From: Profundicola sp048268105
GTDB lineage: Bacteria; Bacteroidota; Bacteroidia; Flavobacteriales; Weeksellaceae
Length of the DNA stretch: 64,000 bases
NCBI GenBank assembly: GCA_048268105.1
Contig: JBLWWH010000004.1
Coordinates: forward strand, 115,096-179,095
Direction: 5' to 3'
Numbering within the stretch: the first letter of the stretch is position 1; every line of letters starts with the position of its first letter. Below, piece after piece: positions 1 through 10,600 of the stretch. The translations under genes were made by a program, and so were the position numbers. Below the pieces are notes generated by a model. It made no database searches and was not told the DNA's origin. It saw only the letters and a list, made by a program, of their open reading frames with translations.

Positions 1-950
1 AGGTAATGAATGTGATAGGAGCGGAGCAAGATTTTTCTTTACCTTCTGTTTACAAGGCCAATAAAAAATTAAAAGAAGCTGAGTTTGAAATCATCAATAA
101 ACAAATGTTGGTGGAACATAAAAGGTTAATAAAAGAGGTAACCTTGGCATATTATCAGTTTCAAACGGAAAAACAGAAAGAGAAAATTTATTTTGAGCTC
201 GACAGTATGTACGGAAAATTTGCCCACATGGCGCAACGTAGATATGAATTGGGAGAAAGTAATTATTTAGAAAAAATAACCGCTAGTGCCAAGCAACGAC
301 AAGTGAATTTAGCCTATGAACAAGCAAAGATTGATGGACAAATCGCTTATGAACAAATCCAAAAATGGGTTCAGATTCAAGATAGTTTGTGGATTGAGAT
401 TTTGCCTCTTTCCAAACCGATAAGGACAGATTTAATGCTCAACAATACTGCAGAAATGCAGGTGCTGGACCAACAATTCCAAATGTTGGACGCAAAATAT
501 GATTATCAGAAAAAGAAAAAACTTCCTGATTTCACGTTGGAATTATTTAATAGTTTTAATCTGGAATCTTATCAACCTGGTTTTCAAGTAGGTATTAAAC
601 TTCCTTTCTTCAATCAACAATATAATGCCCAATATAAATCCATAGAAATGGGAAAAAAAAGCATTGAAAAGCAGAAAGAAAATTTGAATCTGATGTTTAA
701 TTCAGAATATCAAAGGCTTTTAAATACGGTAGAAAAACATACCAAAGCCTTGAAATATTACGAAGAAGAAGGAATGACCTTAGCCGATGAAATTGTGAAA
801 ACGGCAGAAAAAAGTTTTCTGTATGGCGAAATAGATTTCTTTCAATATATCCAAAGTTTGGAAAATGCGTATCAAATTAAAATTGATTATTTAGATCAGT
901 TGAATTCCTTTAACCAAACCATTATCAACCTTAATTATATAAGTCTATGA
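1..950 (+). CDS. TolC-like outer-membrane efflux component (5' end cut by window)
   Basis: The frame is open to the left edge, so the protein is truncated; 314 residues from the first ATG at 6 is short for a TolC/CzcC protein (usually over 400). What is seen is two long amphipathic helical stretches rich in Q, K, E and Y, separated by short beta-like segments (FTLELFNSFN, PGFQVGIKLPFF), the pattern of one TolC repeat pair. The FSLPSVYKANKKLKEAE-like opening resembles the TolC-type tail that Bacteroidota often fuse to the C-terminus of CzcA/CusA pumps, so this may be the end of a fused pump rather than a free outer-membrane factor. It overlaps the adaptor gene frame by ATGA (947-950). Role inferred: export channel of a heavy-metal RND system. 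Confidence 0.8.
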   Translation, partial: VMNVIGAEQDFSLPSVYKANKKLKEAEFEIINKQMLVEHKRLIKEVTLAYYQFQTEKQKEKIYFELDSMYGKFAHMAQRRYELGESNYLEKITASAKQRQVNLAYEQAKIDGQIAYEQIQKWVQIQDSLWIEILPLSKPIRTDLMLNNTAEMQVLDQQFQMLDAKYDYQKKKKLPDFTLELFNSFNLESYQPGFQVGIKLPFFNQQYNAQYKSIEMGKKSIEKQKENLNLMFNSEYQRLLNTVEKHTKALKYYEEEGMTLADEIVKTAEKSFLYGEIDFFQYIQSLENAYQIKIDYLDQLNSFNQTIINLNYISL

Positions 951-1030
951 AAGCGCTACCCATAAAAAATAGCCAAAACTTTAAATTTAAAACAAAAATG
1001 CAATTTAATCATATTGTAAATCACGTTTCT

Positions 1031-2167
1031 ATGAATTTAGTAAAATATATTAGTTTATTCATATTATTGGTTTTTATTTCTTCTTGTTCAAACGAAAAAG
1101 AAGAACAGAATTTAGCCTCAACAGACGCTCCAACAGAACTTAAAGACAATCAAATATCGGTGAGCCAACAGCAATTTGACATGAATGAAATGCATTTGGT
1201 GAAAGGTGAGGAGCGCAATTTTCCGGCGAGTATTCCCGTCAACGGAATGATAGACGTTCCGCCGAGATATAAAGCGGTAGTGTACGCTACCACAGGTGGT
1301 TACATTAATACTTCTAATTTTATGGAAGGAGATTATGTCCGCAAAGGTCAAGTGATTGCAACGATTGAAAATCCAGAATTGGTGACGATGCAACAAGAAT
1401 ATCTGGAATTGAGTCAGGATTTAAATTATTTAAAAACCGAAATGGATCGACAAAAATTGATGTATGATGAGAAAATCACAGCGCAAAAGAATTATTTAAA
1501 AGCGCAAAGTGAATACAATACCGCCAAAGCGAGACACAGCGGTTTGAAGAAGCAATTAACTTTATTTAATATTTCGCCTACCCAAGCTGCTCGTGGAAAC
1601 TTCTCTTCTGCCGTGAATATTTATGCACCGATTGCAGGTTATGTCATGCGCGTAAATGTTATCAAAGGAACCCATGTTTCGCCTTCCACAGAGATTTTAG
1701 AAATTGTGGATAACAATCATTTACATGTTGAATTAACGGTGTTTGAAAAAGACGCTATGAACATTGAAAAAGGTCAAAAAGTTTTGTTCAGCATTCCAGA
1801 AATGGCGGCAACTCCCTTTGAGGCAGAAGTTTATTTAATCGGAAAAACCATCGATGCCGACCGAACCGTTCGGGTTTTTGCCCACTTGAGCCAGGAAGAT
1901 AAAAACAAATTCTTAACCGGAATGTTTGTAGAAGCCGAAATCGTCACAAAAGATAACCACGGAATAGCTTTGCCAGAAACGGCAGTAGCAGAAATAGATG
2001 ACAGTTTCTTTGCTTTGAAATTAAAAGAAAAAGCAGAAGATGCTTATCTTTTCGAAGAAGTTGAAGTAGAGGTAGGCGAAACCAAAAATGGATTTACCCA
2101 GATTACATCAAAAATAGATTCCACCGCACAATTCTTGGACAAAGGTGTTTATGAACTGGTGCAGTAA
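1031..2167 (+). CDS. Efflux RND periplasmic adaptor (CusB/CzcB family) lipoprotein
   Basis: This membrane-fusion protein should link an inner-membrane metal pump to the TolC channel. From the ATG at 1031 the first 19 residues are a lipoprotein signal ending in FISSC. A barrel-sandwich hybrid (lipoyl-like) half with VRKGQVIATIENPE follows near residues 85-100, then a coiled-coil hairpin (about 105-175), the second lipoyl half (IYAPIAGYVMRVNVIKGTHV) and beta-barrel domains to the end. An in-frame ATG at 947 overlaps the upstream stop as ATGA, which would favour coupling, but it would put 28 polar residues ahead of the signal peptide, so 1031 is preferred. Metal specificity cannot be read from the sequence. 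Confidence 0.85.
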   Translation: MNLVKYISLFILLVFISSCSNEKEEQNLASTDAPTELKDNQISVSQQQFDMNEMHLVKGEERNFPASIPVNGMIDVPPRYKAVVYATTGGYINTSNFMEGDYVRKGQVIATIENPELVTMQQEYLELSQDLNYLKTEMDRQKLMYDEKITAQKNYLKAQSEYNTAKARHSGLKKQLTLFNISPTQAARGNFSSAVNIYAPIAGYVMRVNVIKGTHVSPSTEILEIVDNNHLHVELTVFEKDAMNIEKGQKVLFSIPEMAATPFEAEVYLIGKTIDADRTVRVFAHLSQEDKNKFLTGMFVEAEIVTKDNHGIALPETAVAEIDDSFFALKLKEKAEDAYLFEEVEVEVGETKNGFTQITSKIDSTAQFLDKGVYELVQ

Positions 2168-2222
2168 ATTTTTTATTGTATGTAAGTTTTTGATTTAGAA
2201 TAATTTAACATCAATGTTAGTT

Positions 2223-2969
2223 TTAAGAAAGTTTGCGTAAATTTTCTTCTAAACGTGCAATTCTATCTTCAAAATCTTCCACTTTGTCTGGAATCCTTCT
2301 GTAGAAAACATATCGAATTCTCCAGAGTTCTTTTATGTCTTTGTGGTCAATCCGAATATCGTCGATGCTTTTATGGTCCGCCCGAAGAATAATACCGTGA
2401 GAGGTAGTGAACATTCTGCGAAATATCAGTTGATTTTCAGCTAGTACCAAAACTGGGGTTCCATTATTTAATTTTTTAATCACACTTTTAGGTGTCCATT
2501 CACCAATCACAACATCTTTTGGAAAAAAACCATTGTCGCGATCGGTCATTTCTAAATCTGTAATCGTATAAGCTCGAAATCGCTTTTCTGAATTAATCGG
2601 TAAACGCAAACTCGGCATATCTTGAATAAACTTGGTTTTATCTGCGTTTAAGATATATTCTTTGGCGTTATTTTCAGTGATACATGGGATAGAAGGAAAA
2701 CTTTCTTTCATGGTTTCGTCAGCACCCAATGTTAATTCACCTTTAAATTTCAACAATTGATTAACGGTTAACTCTTTCGTTAGCAAATCATCTATGGGAA
2801 TGCTAAAGTAATTAGCAATATTAATAATCGTATCGATTTTTGGTTCACTTCTTTCTTCTTCATAAGCACCTAAAGTCGCTCGTTTTAAGTCAAATAGCTC
2901 TGCAAAACTTTGCTGTGAGAGAGATTTAATTCCACGAATCTTTTTTATATTTTTTCCAAAAAATGACAT
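2223..2969 (-). CDS. XRE-family regulator with C-terminal S24/LexA-like domain
   Basis: Residues 5-62 form a helix-turn-helix of the Cro/CI type (LSQQSFAELFDLKRATLGAYE). The C-terminal half, including TPVLVLAENQLIFRRMF, resembles the S24/LexA-type fold found in phage-repressor-like proteins of this phylum. A short coiled coil (VEDFEDRIARLEENLRKL) closes the protein. I see no clear Ser-Lys protease dyad. It is divergent from the YbjN/PspA/flotillin operon and shares its 260-bp promoter region, so it is the obvious candidate regulator of that operon; this is inferred from position only. Confidence 0.8.
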   Translation of the reverse strand: MSFFGKNIKKIRGIKSLSQQSFAELFDLKRATLGAYEEERSEPKIDTIINIANYFSIPIDDLLTKELTVNQLLKFKGELTLGADETMKESFPSIPCITENNAKEYILNADKTKFIQDMPSLRLPINSEKRFRAYTITDLEMTDRDNGFFPKDVVIGEWTPKSVIKKLNNGTPVLVLAENQLIFRRMFTTSHGIILRADHKSIDDIRIDHKDIKELWRIRYVFYRRIPDKVEDFEDRIARLEENLRKLS

Positions 2970-2984
2970 ATTTTGCTAATATTA

Positions 2985-3015
2985 TTTGCACAATTAAAAT
3001 TTTAATTTATCTTTG
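2985..3015 (+). promoter_or_regulatory. Bacteroidota promoter for the PspA/flotillin operon
   Basis: TTTG at 2985-2988 and TATCTTTG at 3008-3015 are separated by 19 bases, a full match to the Bacteroidota -33/-7 consensus (TTTG, TAnnTTTG). The transcript would have a leader of about 210 bases before the ATG at 3230. That leader (3020-3229) holds only a weak TCTCT/AGAGA hairpin near 3120-3140 and no gene that I recognise. Confidence 0.6.
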
Positions 3016-3229
3016 CGCTAAGATTATTGTCAAATATCTGGAAAACTGAAGTGTAATGCAAATAAAATTAGATAAATCATGATATTAATTATTATCAAAC
3101 TCATCGAAATCTTCATTAGTCTCTTCGTGTAGAGATAAAATGATTAACAATTAAAAATTTCCGTATGCAATTCGGGAAAATAGAATAATTTAAACTAAAT
3201 TCATCCAATCAAATAAAAAACCCAACATT

Positions 3230-3625
3230 ATGAATGATAATTTCCAAATGGTGAAAAATTACTTAACCGACCTTAAGTATGAAATATCCTTTGAAAACAA
3301 GGAAGAAGGCATCATGGTCATTCAAAAAGAAAGTAATGGTGTAAGAAACCTAATTTTAGGAGTTGCAACACCGATTTTAATTTTAGAGCAATTTATTTTT
3401 AAAATTAACAACCAATCAGAAATGATTTTTAAAAGTTTATTGCAAAAAAATCGTGATATCATCCATGGCGCTTTTGTGTTGGAAGAAACAGGAGAAAAAG
3501 TAATCTTCAGAGATACACTTCAGTTGGAGAATTTAGATTTAAATGAATTAGAAGCTTCGCTGAACTCGCTTGGTTTATTGCTGAGTGAATATGCTGACAA
3601 AATTATTGAATTCTCAAAATACTAA
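3230..3625 (+). CDS. YbjN / CesT-like chaperone-fold protein
   Basis: A 131-residue soluble protein with the alternating strand-helix layout of the YbjN / type III secretion chaperone-like superfamily: a helical start, then strands around EGIMVIQKES and IRNLILGV-type segments, and a C-terminal helix (LNELEASLNSLGLLLSEYADKI). There is no signal peptide or membrane segment. It is first in the operon, 18 bases before pspA, and YbjN-like proteins recur beside PspA and flotillin genes in other bacteria. Role inferred: small adaptor or chaperone of the membrane-stress complex. The family call rests on fold pattern and context, since no catalytic motif exists to test. Confidence 0.65.
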   Translation: MNDNFQMVKNYLTDLKYEISFENKEEGIMVIQKESNGVRNLILGVATPILILEQFIFKINNQSEMIFKSLLQKNRDIIHGAFVLEETGEKVIFRDTLQLENLDLNELEASLNSLGLLLSEYADKIIEFSKY

Positions 3626-3643
3626 CAATTAAAAACAAACAAA

Positions 3644-4354
3644 ATGAATATTTTTAAAAGACTATTTAAAATAGGTGAATCAGAAGCGAATGCTGCGATT
3701 GACAACATGGAAGATCCCATTAAATTAACCGAACAATCTATTCGTGATTTAAAAATGGATTTAAGCAAAAACTTGGAATCTTTAGCACAAGTGAAGGCTT
3801 TGGCTATTCGCGCCAATAACGACAAAGAAAACTATGAAAATGAAGCCGAAGAGTTTCACAACAAAGCTATTCTTATCGTTAAAAAAGGTCAATCAGGAAG
3901 TTTAGAAGTAGAAGAATCCGACCGATTGGCGCAAGAAGCTTTGGTGAGAAAAGAAGAAAAGTTATCTCTTGCGAAAAACGCTAAATTAGAATCAGAGAAA
4001 ATTCATGGTTCTGTTCAGGAATTGGAATCTAATATTGCACAATTAAAAAGCACCATCAGCAATTGGGAAAATGAGCTGAATACGCTGAAAGCACGCGTGA
4101 AAGTGAGCAAAGCCAAAACCAGTTTAAACAAACAAATGGCAGAATTGGACAGTTCTGGTTCGGTGGCGATGTTGGAGCGAATGAAAGAAAAAGTAGCGCA
4201 GCAAGAGGCTTTGGCAGACGCCTATGGTGATATCGCCAAAAACTACAAACCCATTGATGATGCCATTGACAAAGCTGCAGATTTCAGCAAGGAAAATGCA
4301 AAAGATGCGTTGGAGAATCTCAAAAAACAATTGAACCAAAACAAAGACGCTTAA
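3644..4354 (+). CDS. pspA: PspA/IM30 family membrane-stress protein
   Basis: PspA/IM30 proteins are ESCRT-III-like; they coat and stabilise damaged inner membrane. The 236-residue length is typical. The N-terminus (MNIFKRLFKIGESEANAAID) is the amphipathic helix that inserts into lipid. It is followed by EDPIKLTEQSIRDLK, the conserved start of helix 1, and a nearly unbroken coiled coil to about residue 195 with the usual QEALADAYGDIA segment. It lies in a tight operon between the YbjN-like gene and the OB-fold membrane protein. There is no pspF or pspBC here; the divergent XRE gene may replace that type of control. Confidence 0.85.
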   Translation: MNIFKRLFKIGESEANAAIDNMEDPIKLTEQSIRDLKMDLSKNLESLAQVKALAIRANNDKENYENEAEEFHNKAILIVKKGQSGSLEVEESDRLAQEALVRKEEKLSLAKNAKLESEKIHGSVQELESNIAQLKSTISNWENELNTLKARVKVSKAKTSLNKQMAELDSSGSVAMLERMKEKVAQQEALADAYGDIAKNYKPIDDAIDKAADFSKENAKDALENLKKQLNQNKDA

Positions 4355-4357
4355 ACC

Positions 4358-5071
4358 GTGAACGACTTTATTGATTTAGTATTTTCAACTGTAAACCTTC
4401 CGCTGAGTTTATTGCTTATCATCTTAATTCTCTATTGGATTTTTACGATGATCAGCGGTATCGACTTCGACCTCGATTTTGATGTGGATATCGACATCGA
4501 CACCGATTTTGATTTGGACATGGACGCTGGCATAGAAGGTGGAAATGCGGATTTTGAAGATGTAGCCAGCACAGAAATTAACCAAGAAGATATTGTCGGT
4601 CGAAGACAAAAACCCCTGAAATGGTGGCAAGTTTTTCTTATTTATTTCAATTTTGTGGGTTTGCCTTTTATGTTCACGTTCACAGTCTTTGTGTTTGCTT
4701 GGTGGTTTATCACCATGGTGACAACAGATTTAACTTTTTCGGCAAATCATTGGGTAGGCGTTATTATATTTATATTAGCCATTATTCCCGCACTTATTTT
4801 CACTAAAATCTTCACAACTCCTTTCAAAGCTTTCTTTGCTAAATTGAACAAAGATGGCGACCAAGCCATTGATTTCTTAGGCAGAAAAGGCACCAGTTTA
4901 TCCACTATTAAAGACGATAAAATGGGAAGAGCAGAAATTATGGTCAATGGAAGCCCCATGAACCTGTATATCAAATCATTGCATGGTGAAGAAATAGCTT
5001 ATCATCAAAGTATTTTAATCATTAAAGAATCATCAGATAAAAACTTTTTTTACGTAGAATCCTATAACTAA
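4358..5071 (+). CDS. Asp-rich OB-fold membrane protein (YqiJ-like)
   Basis: A GTG start only 3 bases after the pspA stop; no better start fits the reading frame. One membrane helix lies at about residues 12-33, then a striking stretch (about 36-57) in which aspartate alternates with F, L, V or I. Two more membrane helices follow (about 90-118 and 128-150), then a soluble beta-rich C-terminus (about 165-237) ending in a probable OB/NfeD-like fold (FLGRKGTSLSTIKDDKMGRAEIMVNG). Proteins of this layout, such as E. coli YqiJ, sit next to flotillins as here (7 bases upstream). Role inferred: membrane partner of the flotillin. Confidence 0.7.
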   Translation: MNDFIDLVFSTVNLPLSLLLIILILYWIFTMISGIDFDLDFDVDIDIDTDFDLDMDAGIEGGNADFEDVASTEINQEDIVGRRQKPLKWWQVFLIYFNFVGLPFMFTFTVFVFAWWFITMVTTDLTFSANHWVGVIIFILAIIPALIFTKIFTTPFKAFFAKLNKDGDQAIDFLGRKGTSLSTIKDDKMGRAEIMVNGSPMNLYIKSLHGEEIAYHQSILIIKESSDKNFFYVESYN

Positions 5072-5078
5072 TAATTAA

Positions 5079-7148
5079 ATGAACTCAATTTTAACCATTG
5101 TCATTGTAGCCATCGTGCTCGTCCTCTTTTTGGTGATTGTCTATTTCGCCATTATTGCCATGTTCTATCGCAAAGTACCACAAGGTGAAGCGCTCGTAAG
5201 AACTGGATTTGGAGGAATTAAAATCGCAACCGATAAAGGAATGTATGCTATTCCAGTCTTGCACAAAATAGAAATCATGGATATTTCTGTAAAGAAAATC
5301 CAAATTGAAAGAACACATACAGAAGGTCTTGTTTGTCGAGATAATATGCGAGCAGACATAAAAGTAGCCTACTTTGTTCGGGTAAACAATGAAGTCGATG
5401 CCATTAAAAAAGTGGCACAAACCATCGGTTGTAATCGCGCTTCTGACATTGAAACCTTGCGCGATTTATTCGAAGCTAAATTTTCTGAAGCTTTAAAAAC
5501 CGTGGGTAAAAAATTCGATTTTATTGAATTATATGAAGCACGTCGTGAATTCCGGGATGAAATCGTGAATATTATAGGCACAGACCTAAATGGTTATACC
5601 TTAGAAGATTGTGCGATTGATTATTTGGAGCAAACGCCGCTTGAATATTTAAAACCAGATAATATCTTAGATGCAGAAGGAATTAAAAAAGTGACAGAAT
5701 TAACGGCCGTTCAGAATATGAAAGCCAATTTCATTAAAAGAGATGAAGAAAAAACCATTCGCAAACAAGATGTAGAGGCGCGCGAGGCTATTCTAGAATT
5801 AGATAAACAATTGGCGGAAAAAGAAGAACAACAGAAACGTGAAATATCGAATATCCAATCTCGGGAACATGCAGAAATCCTGAAAGTAGCTGAAGAAGAA
5901 AGATTAAAATCTGAAACGGCACGAATTGCAACAGAAGAAAAAGTGAAAGTTGCAGAAGAAAATATGTTACGACAAATTATTGTTGCCGAAAAGAATAAAC
6001 TCCGTACAGATGCTGTTGAAACCGAGCGAGTTGAAAAAGATAGAATGCTAGAAGCAACTGAACGTGAGCGAATTGTAACTTTAGCGCAAATAGAAAAAGA
6101 GAAAGTTGTTGAGGTAGAGAAAAAGAATATTCAAGATGTGATTCGAGAGCGAGTTTCTCTGGAGAAAGGAGTTGTGCAAGAGCAAGAAAACATGAAGGAT
6201 ATCGAAGCTTTTAAAACTGCAGATCGTGAGAAACAAGTGAAAATCACCGTCGCTGAAGGTAATGCACAAGAAGATTTGATCAAAGTAATCAAAGCCGCAG
6301 AAGCCGCCAAAGAAGCTGCAAAACAACGCGCAGAAGAAATAAATATCGAAGCACAGGCACACAAAGAAGCCAGTGAAAAAGAAGCAGAAGCTCGTAAAAC
6401 TTTAGCCGAAGCCAAAGCCAAAGAGGATGCAACGCTTGGATTAGCAGAAGCCCAAGTGATGCATGCCAAAGCAGACGCGAACGAAAGAGAAGGATTGGTG
6501 AAAGCCTCTATCACAGAGAAACAAGCACTTGCCGAAGCCAAAGGAATTGAAGCCAAAGCCGATGCAAAACGTAAAGATGGTATTGCTGAGGCCGATGTGA
6601 TCAAAGAAAAAGCATTGGCGGATGCCGCTGGAATTGTTGAGAAAGCAGATGCCATGAAAAAACTAGACGGTGTTGGAAAAGAACACGAAGAGTTTAAGTT
6701 GCAGTTAGACAAAGAATTACAAGTTGATTTAGCGCACATTAATATCCAAAAAGACATTGCCGATGCACAAGCACAAGTGATTGGAGATGCCTTGAAAGCT
6801 GCGAAAATTGATATCGTGGGTGGCGAAACCATGTTCTTTGATCAGATTATTGGTCAAATTACAAGAGCTAAGGGATTAGATCGTCTTGTAAACCACAGTG
6901 AAAATGTGAAACAAGTGAAGGATGCTTTATTGGGTGGCGATGATGAAGTGAAAGGAAATTTATTGGAAAAAATTAAAGATTTCTCCGATAAATATAATAT
7001 TTCGTCAGAAGACATTAAAAACTTATCGATTGCTAATTTGATTTTTAATATGCAAAATCAAGCGAAAGATAAAGACGAACAAAACATGTTGTCCAACCTG
7101 TTGAATTTAGCCAAAGGAATGGGTATTGAAAATAAAAAGTTGAAATAA
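5079..7148 (+). CDS. Flotillin / SPFH-domain protein (YqiK-like)
   Basis: Flotillins scaffold ordered membrane domains. Residues 4-30 are a single membrane anchor and are followed by an SPFH domain (about 31-210; VPQGEALVRTGFGG, RADIKVAYFVRVNN). A very long Ala/Glu/Lys coiled coil spans roughly 225-560, and the C-terminal region (about 570-689) is mainly helical. At 689 residues it is longer than typical flotillins because of the extended coiled coil. The start is 7 bases after the OB-fold gene, so the two are almost certainly co-transcribed. The EAK-rich repeats produce long spurious antisense reading frames. Confidence 0.88.
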   Translation: MNSILTIVIVAIVLVLFLVIVYFAIIAMFYRKVPQGEALVRTGFGGIKIATDKGMYAIPVLHKIEIMDISVKKIQIERTHTEGLVCRDNMRADIKVAYFVRVNNEVDAIKKVAQTIGCNRASDIETLRDLFEAKFSEALKTVGKKFDFIELYEARREFRDEIVNIIGTDLNGYTLEDCAIDYLEQTPLEYLKPDNILDAEGIKKVTELTAVQNMKANFIKRDEEKTIRKQDVEAREAILELDKQLAEKEEQQKREISNIQSREHAEILKVAEEERLKSETARIATEEKVKVAEENMLRQIIVAEKNKLRTDAVETERVEKDRMLEATERERIVTLAQIEKEKVVEVEKKNIQDVIRERVSLEKGVVQEQENMKDIEAFKTADREKQVKITVAEGNAQEDLIKVIKAAEAAKEAAKQRAEEINIEAQAHKEASEKEAEARKTLAEAKAKEDATLGLAEAQVMHAKADANEREGLVKASITEKQALAEAKGIEAKADAKRKDGIAEADVIKEKALADAAGIVEKADAMKKLDGVGKEHEEFKLQLDKELQVDLAHINIQKDIADAQAQVIGDALKAAKIDIVGGETMFFDQIIGQITRAKGLDRLVNHSENVKQVKDALLGGDDEVKGNLLEKIKDFSDKYNISSEDIKNLSIANLIFNMQNQAKDKDEQNMLSNLLNLAKGMGIENKKLK

Positions 7149-7267
7149 AATTAATTATATGTCATGTGGAAATCTTCTGCATGACATTTCCTTCAATCAA
7201 ACATTCACAGCGTTAAACATGAAGGAAAATTATATTTTTTATAACGCTATATTTAAAAAATAGTAAA

Positions 7268-7546
7268 ATGAAACCACTTTTAATTTCAAAAAACACAACC
7301 CTCATCATAGCGATCATGGGAGCTTTAATTAGCATTTTTGGTGCATGGATAAGAATTTATCAGTTTTCGAATAATTTCATACCAAACAGTACGATTTTCC
7401 TTTCGATAGGTTTGGTGATGAGTTTAATTGCATGGTTTGTAGTATTTTATGATATTATGTTAAATCCACTTAGAAATAAATTTTTGTGGATTATTGGGAT
7501 GTTTTTCGCAAGTCTCATAACTGTTATTTTTTATTTATTAAGATAA
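7268..7546 (+). CDS. Small three-helix membrane protein, unknown function
   Basis: 92 residues, almost all hydrophobic, with membrane helices at about 9-29 (TLIIAIMGALISIFGAWI), 43-63 and 70-90. No family was recognised. It lies between the flotillin and the large ATPase genes in the same orientation, with 119 bases before it. That gap holds an 8-bp inverted repeat (ATGTCATG/CATGACAT, 7159-7187) without a U-tract, which could be a weak processing or attenuation site. By position it may belong to the stress operon. Confidence 0.55.
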   Translation: MKPLLISKNTTLIIAIMGALISIFGAWIRIYQFSNNFIPNSTIFLSIGLVMSLIAWFVVFYDIMLNPLRNKFLWIIGMFFASLITVIFYLLR

Positions 7547-7638
7547 ACACATGATTAGAAAAGATATGAACTTTTAAATTTCACTTCCTTACATCTCGCT
7601 AGAATTGTCAACAAACACTAAAATTAATCGCATTTATA

Positions 7639-10600
7639 ATGCCTGAAACTACCCAAAACATTGCCTCTGGAACCTACGAAATCATTCGTAACCGACTTCA
7701 TCAGCACAAAGATGATTTGCAGAAACGCTTAAATTCATTGAATGCGGAGCGCCAGAAAGTCTTTGGTTCGTTGGAGACCAAGTTGATTGCAAATGATAGA
7801 ATTAACACCGACAACAGTTGCATTGCAAGCGATATTATATCCTTAGATAACCTGTGTATTTTTGGGTATAATGTTCATTTTGGATTACGCACAAAAATTC
7901 AGTTAAATGATGTTTTTAGTATTTATGAATTCAGTGAAAATCAATTTCATCCTAAATCTTTGGAATTAATCAATGATTCTACTTTTATTATAGATTTCAC
8001 CAATCTTTATAAATATTACAGAAATACATTTTTCACCCGATTTGCGATTATAGGTAATTATCTGCACATGGTTTTTCAGCTCAGTGAAAATGTTTCTGAC
8101 ATCAAAACATTTAAGTGGTTGATTAATGATCAAACCCTGACGTATGTTGATAACAGAAGCGAACACGAGTATAAATTCCCAGCGCAACACGAATTTCGTT
8201 GGCAATCGGTTGGGCGCGAAATGCACCGTTATGGAACTTTTCCCCACGCATCGATTTTAGATAAAGTTTTTGTGGAAACCATTGGTGGTGATCTTACGAT
8301 TAAAATAGAAGACAATACAGAAGATGGCGAAGGAATCTATTCAGAACCCGTAGAATATGCGGATCAAACCCTAGATGACGGACAAATCAGATATGCAGAT
8401 TTAGGGAATCTTATTGTTTTTGAGGTCAAGCCATTTCAAGAGAAATCACGCTATTTTGTTTATAATCATAAACTTAGAGAAGTAAATAAAATTGATTCCT
8501 TGGGCGATGCTTGTATTTTATTGCCAGACGAACAAGGAATTATTTTCCCGACAGGATATTATTTGCAAACCGGTGAATATTATTTGTTTGATAATGTGAT
8601 TCCAGAAATTAAATTTGCTCAAAAAATACTTTCGCCCAATGGAGAAGATGTGCTTTTTGTTTTTTATTTGCCCAAAGAAGGATTGTACAATTTGATGTCG
8701 TATAATGTGATTTCGCAGGAGATTTTGACGCCGATTATTTGTAGTGGTTTTACGATTATTAAAGATGGTGAATTATGTTATTTCAAAAGTGAAGAAGAAC
8801 AAACCCGCCATCATCTCATCCAAATTTGGCAAACTCCCTACTTGAAAGGTGAATTTGTTCCAACCGAACACAAAGATAATTTTTTATATAAAGTAGGTAA
8901 TAAGGACATTGTGAAAGCCATGGCAGAAACCCATGCTTTGATTACTTTGTTAAGTAAAGAAGATAATTATGCGGGTTTATATGCTGATATCACCAAGTCT
9001 GCCAAAAATATAGCAGATGCATATTATTGGATTTCAGATGATAATGCTTTTGCATTATCTGCGCCTTTAAAAGAAATTCAAAATGCAGCCAAAGCGGCGA
9101 TTGATGAATTTGAAAAAGTAGTTCAATTTAAGAAGAATGCAGAAGCGCAAATCAAAGAAATTCAAACGAAATCTAAAGCTTTATTTAGTAAAATAAAAGG
9201 TTCGTCTTTCAAGAATATAGATGATTTTGTTCAATCTTTAAGTGGTTTACGTAACCTGCGGGGTGAGGTGATTACGCTAAAAGAAGTTCGTTATATCGAC
9301 ACCGATATTTTGGCTGAAATTGAACAGGAAATCGTAGAAGAAACCGAGCGTTTATCTCAAAAATCGGTTCATTTTTTATTAGAAGATAAAGCCCTTGATC
9401 CTTATCATGAAAGAGTTAAAGAAAAGGAAAAATATCTGGACGATATAAAAAAAGCCATCGATGCCAAAAATCTCGAAAAAGAAGTAGTTCAAATTGCGAC
9501 AGATTTGGAAATGTTAATCGAAATTGTATCGAATCTTAAGATTGAAGACACTTCGCAATCCACCAAAATCATAGATAATATTTCGTTGATTTTTGCCCAT
9601 ATCAATCAGTTGAAAGCAGCGATTAAAAATAAAATTAACAACCTGGGCGGCGACGAAGCCAAGGCAGATTTTGCAGCACAAATGAAATTGGTTGAGCAGA
9701 GTTTAATCAATTTGATTGATTTGGCAGATACGCCCGCAAAATGTGATGAATTTCAATCTAAAATTACCGTTCAACTCGAAGAACTCGAAAGTAAATTCGC
9801 TGATTATGATGCATTTATTGTACAAATCATGGAAAAGCGAGAAGAGATTTATGATGCTTTTGATGCCCGAAAAAATAATTTAATCGAAAGACAAAATCAA
9901 CGAATTTCAACCCTTAAAACTTCAGCTGAAAGAATTCTCAAAAATGTTGAAAAAAAGGCAGATACCTTAAAATCTAATGAGGAAATTCATGGTTATTTTG
10001 CTTCTGATTTAATGGTGAGCAAAGTGCGTGATATCATTGCGCAACTAGAGGAATTGGATGATAGAGGTGGCGCAGAGGATATTTTAACTTCGCTTAAAAC
10101 AGCCAAAGAAGACAGTCTTCGGAAATTGCGTGACAAACAAGATTTATATGAAGATGGAGAAAACATCATCAAATTGGGTGATCATAAATTTGGTGTTAAC
10201 CGTCAAGCTTTGGAATTAACCATGTTGTACAAAGACGAAAAACCTTATTTTCATCTCGCTGGAACAGATTATTATCAGAGTTTTGATAATGAAACTTTGG
10301 CAGCTTCTAAATATTGGACACAAGAATATAGTTCGGAAAACAAACAGGTCTATCGTGCTGAATATCTGGCGTATAAGATTTTTAAAACAAAATCTATGGC
10401 AAGCTTAGAAAAAGCTACTCATGAAGATATGGCGGAATGGATTCAAAAAGAAAGTAGCGAAAACTATACAGAAGGTTACACCAAAGGCGTTCATGATCAG
10501 GATGCGTTGGCAATTCTGGAAGTGCTGATTCAAAAACATCTCGATTTAAAATTATTGCGTTATAATGCTAAAATCAGAGCGGCAGCGCAATTCTTTTGGT

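Noticed and set aside
947..1030. N-terminal extension of the RND adaptor from the ATGA overlap
   Set aside because: It would place 28 polar residues before a clear lipoprotein signal peptide beginning at 1031; kept only as an alternative.
6131..6832. 233-codon reading frame antisense to the flotillin gene
   Set aside because: It mirrors the Ala/Glu/Lys coiled coil as a Ser/Ala/Phe-rich frame with no start context, no family resemblance and no promoter; a composition artefact.
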